From Patulibacter sp. (GTDB taxonomy: Bacteria > Actinomycetota > Thermoleophilia > Solirubrobacterales > Solirubrobacteraceae): a stretch of 5,258 nt of DNA. Shown piece after piece: positions 4,805 through 5,258 of this stretch. Location: positions 1-5,258 of the forward strand of contig JALRCL010000716.1 in assembly GCA_023268575.1 (NCBI GenBank). The letters run 5' to 3'. Every line of letters starts with the position of its first letter. Position 1 is the first letter of the stretch. A model generated the notes under the pieces. That model worked only from the letters and a program-made list of their open reading frames with translations, was not told the DNA's origin and did no database searches. The translations under genes and the position numbers were made by a program.

Positions 4805-5258
4805 ATGGCGACCTGTCTGGTGACCGGCGGAGCGGGGTTCCTCGGCTCCCACCTCTGCGACGAGCTGCTCTCGCGGGGGCACCGCGTCATCTGCGTCGAC
4901 AACCTCGAGACGGGCTCCCTGCGCAACATCGCGCACATCCGCCGGCCGGAGTTCGAGTTCCGCCAGGTCGACATCGTCCAGCCGTTCTTCGTCGACGAGC
5001 CGGTCGACGTCGTCTACCACGCCGCCTCGCCCGCGTCGCCGATCGACTACCTGCGCCTGCCGCTGCACACGCTGAAGGTCGGCTCGCACGGCACCCACCA
5101 CGCCCTCGGCCTCGCCAAGGCGCACCGCGCGCGGTTCCTCCTCTTCTCGACGAGCGAGGTCTACGGCGACCCGCAGGTCCACCCGCAGTCGGAGGAGTAC
5201 TGGGGCCACGTGAACCCGATCGGGCCCCGCGGCGTCTACGACGAGGCCAAGCGCTACG
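4805..5258 (+). CDS. UDP-glucuronate decarboxylase-like NAD-dependent SDR enzyme, N-terminal half
   Basis: The first 151 residues of an extended short-chain dehydrogenase/reductase; the gene runs off the right edge. The closest family is UDP-glucuronate decarboxylase (UDP-xylose synthase), which oxidises, decarboxylates and re-reduces UDP-glucuronate to UDP-xylose in the cytosol. The NAD-binding motif TGGAGFLGSHL is at residues 7-17 and the nucleotide-binding acid is at Asp32 (CVDNLETG). The segment HAASPASPIDYLRLPLHTLK (72-91) is typical of this family. STSEVYGDPQVHPQSEEYWG (115-134) carries the catalytic Ser/Thr, and the YxxxK pair is Tyr145 and Lys149 in GPRGVYDEAKRY. All expected residues in this half are intact. 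The ATG at 4805 begins just before the Rossmann fold, as is usual, with TAGCGT 8 nt upstream. The product would feed surface polysaccharide or glycoconjugate synthesis. dTDP-glucose dehydratase-like relatives are less likely given the ASPASP and WGHVNPIGPR signatures. Confidence 0.92.
   Translation, partial: MATCLVTGGAGFLGSHLCDELLSRGHRVICVDNLETGSLRNIAHIRRPEFEFRQVDIVQPFFVDEPVDVVYHAASPASPIDYLRLPLHTLKVGSHGTHHALGLAKAHRARFLLFSTSEVYGDPQVHPQSEEYWGHVNPIGPRGVYDEAKRY

Noticed and set aside
4790..5209. Minus-strand open frame of 139 codons at the right edge
   Set aside because: Antisense shadow of the UDP-glucuronate decarboxylase-like gene, whose Rossmann and catalytic motifs are intact on the plus strand.

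Overview
The window is very GC-rich and carries actinobacterial-type genes. Coding frames end codons almost only in G or C, and several start codons sit just downstream of a TAnnnT box with no Shine-Dalgarno sequence. The protein style (PccB-type carboxylase, Ala/Arg-rich secreted proteins, a GT-C glycosyltransferase, a CCK...CPVV small protein) suggests a high-GC actinomycetote, possibly Thermoleophilia/Solirubrobacterales. That placement is inference; no rRNA or other marker gene is present.

Layout. Positions 1-399 (minus) hold the N-terminal part of an acyl-CoA carboxylase carboxyltransferase beta subunit. A 187-bp divergent spacer follows. Two plus-strand genes for exported proteins of unknown function come next: a Cys-rich soluble one (587-1558) and one with a C-terminal membrane anchor (1598-2284), 39 bp apart. 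They converge on a minus-strand GT-C membrane glycosyltransferase (2343 to at least 3779), and a GC-rich hairpin lies in the convergent gap. Upstream of the glycosyltransferase on the same strand is a non-haem ferritin (3933-4466) with a complete set of iron ligands. A 117-bp divergent promoter region with a palindrome and a 13-bp near-perfect direct repeat separates ferritin from a 58-aa four-cysteine protein (4584-4760). The right edge (4805-5258) is the N-terminal half of a UDP-glucuronate decarboxylase-like sugar-nucleotide enzyme.

The genes do not form one obvious pathway. Ferritin (iron storage) and the Cys-rich small protein share a control region. The glycosyltransferase and the UDP-sugar enzyme could both serve cell-surface glycan synthesis, but they are not in one operon.

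The most unusual spot is the ferritin/glycosyltransferase junction. The glycosyltransferase frame is clearly coding well upstream of its first canonical start (GTG at 3779) and includes the first membrane helix. Yet there is no ATG, GTG or TTG in any minus-strand frame between 3780 and 3932. A perfect 9-bp all-GC hairpin fills the gap between the ferritin stop codon and an in-frame ATC. I found no CRISPR array, tRNA, rRNA or mobile element.
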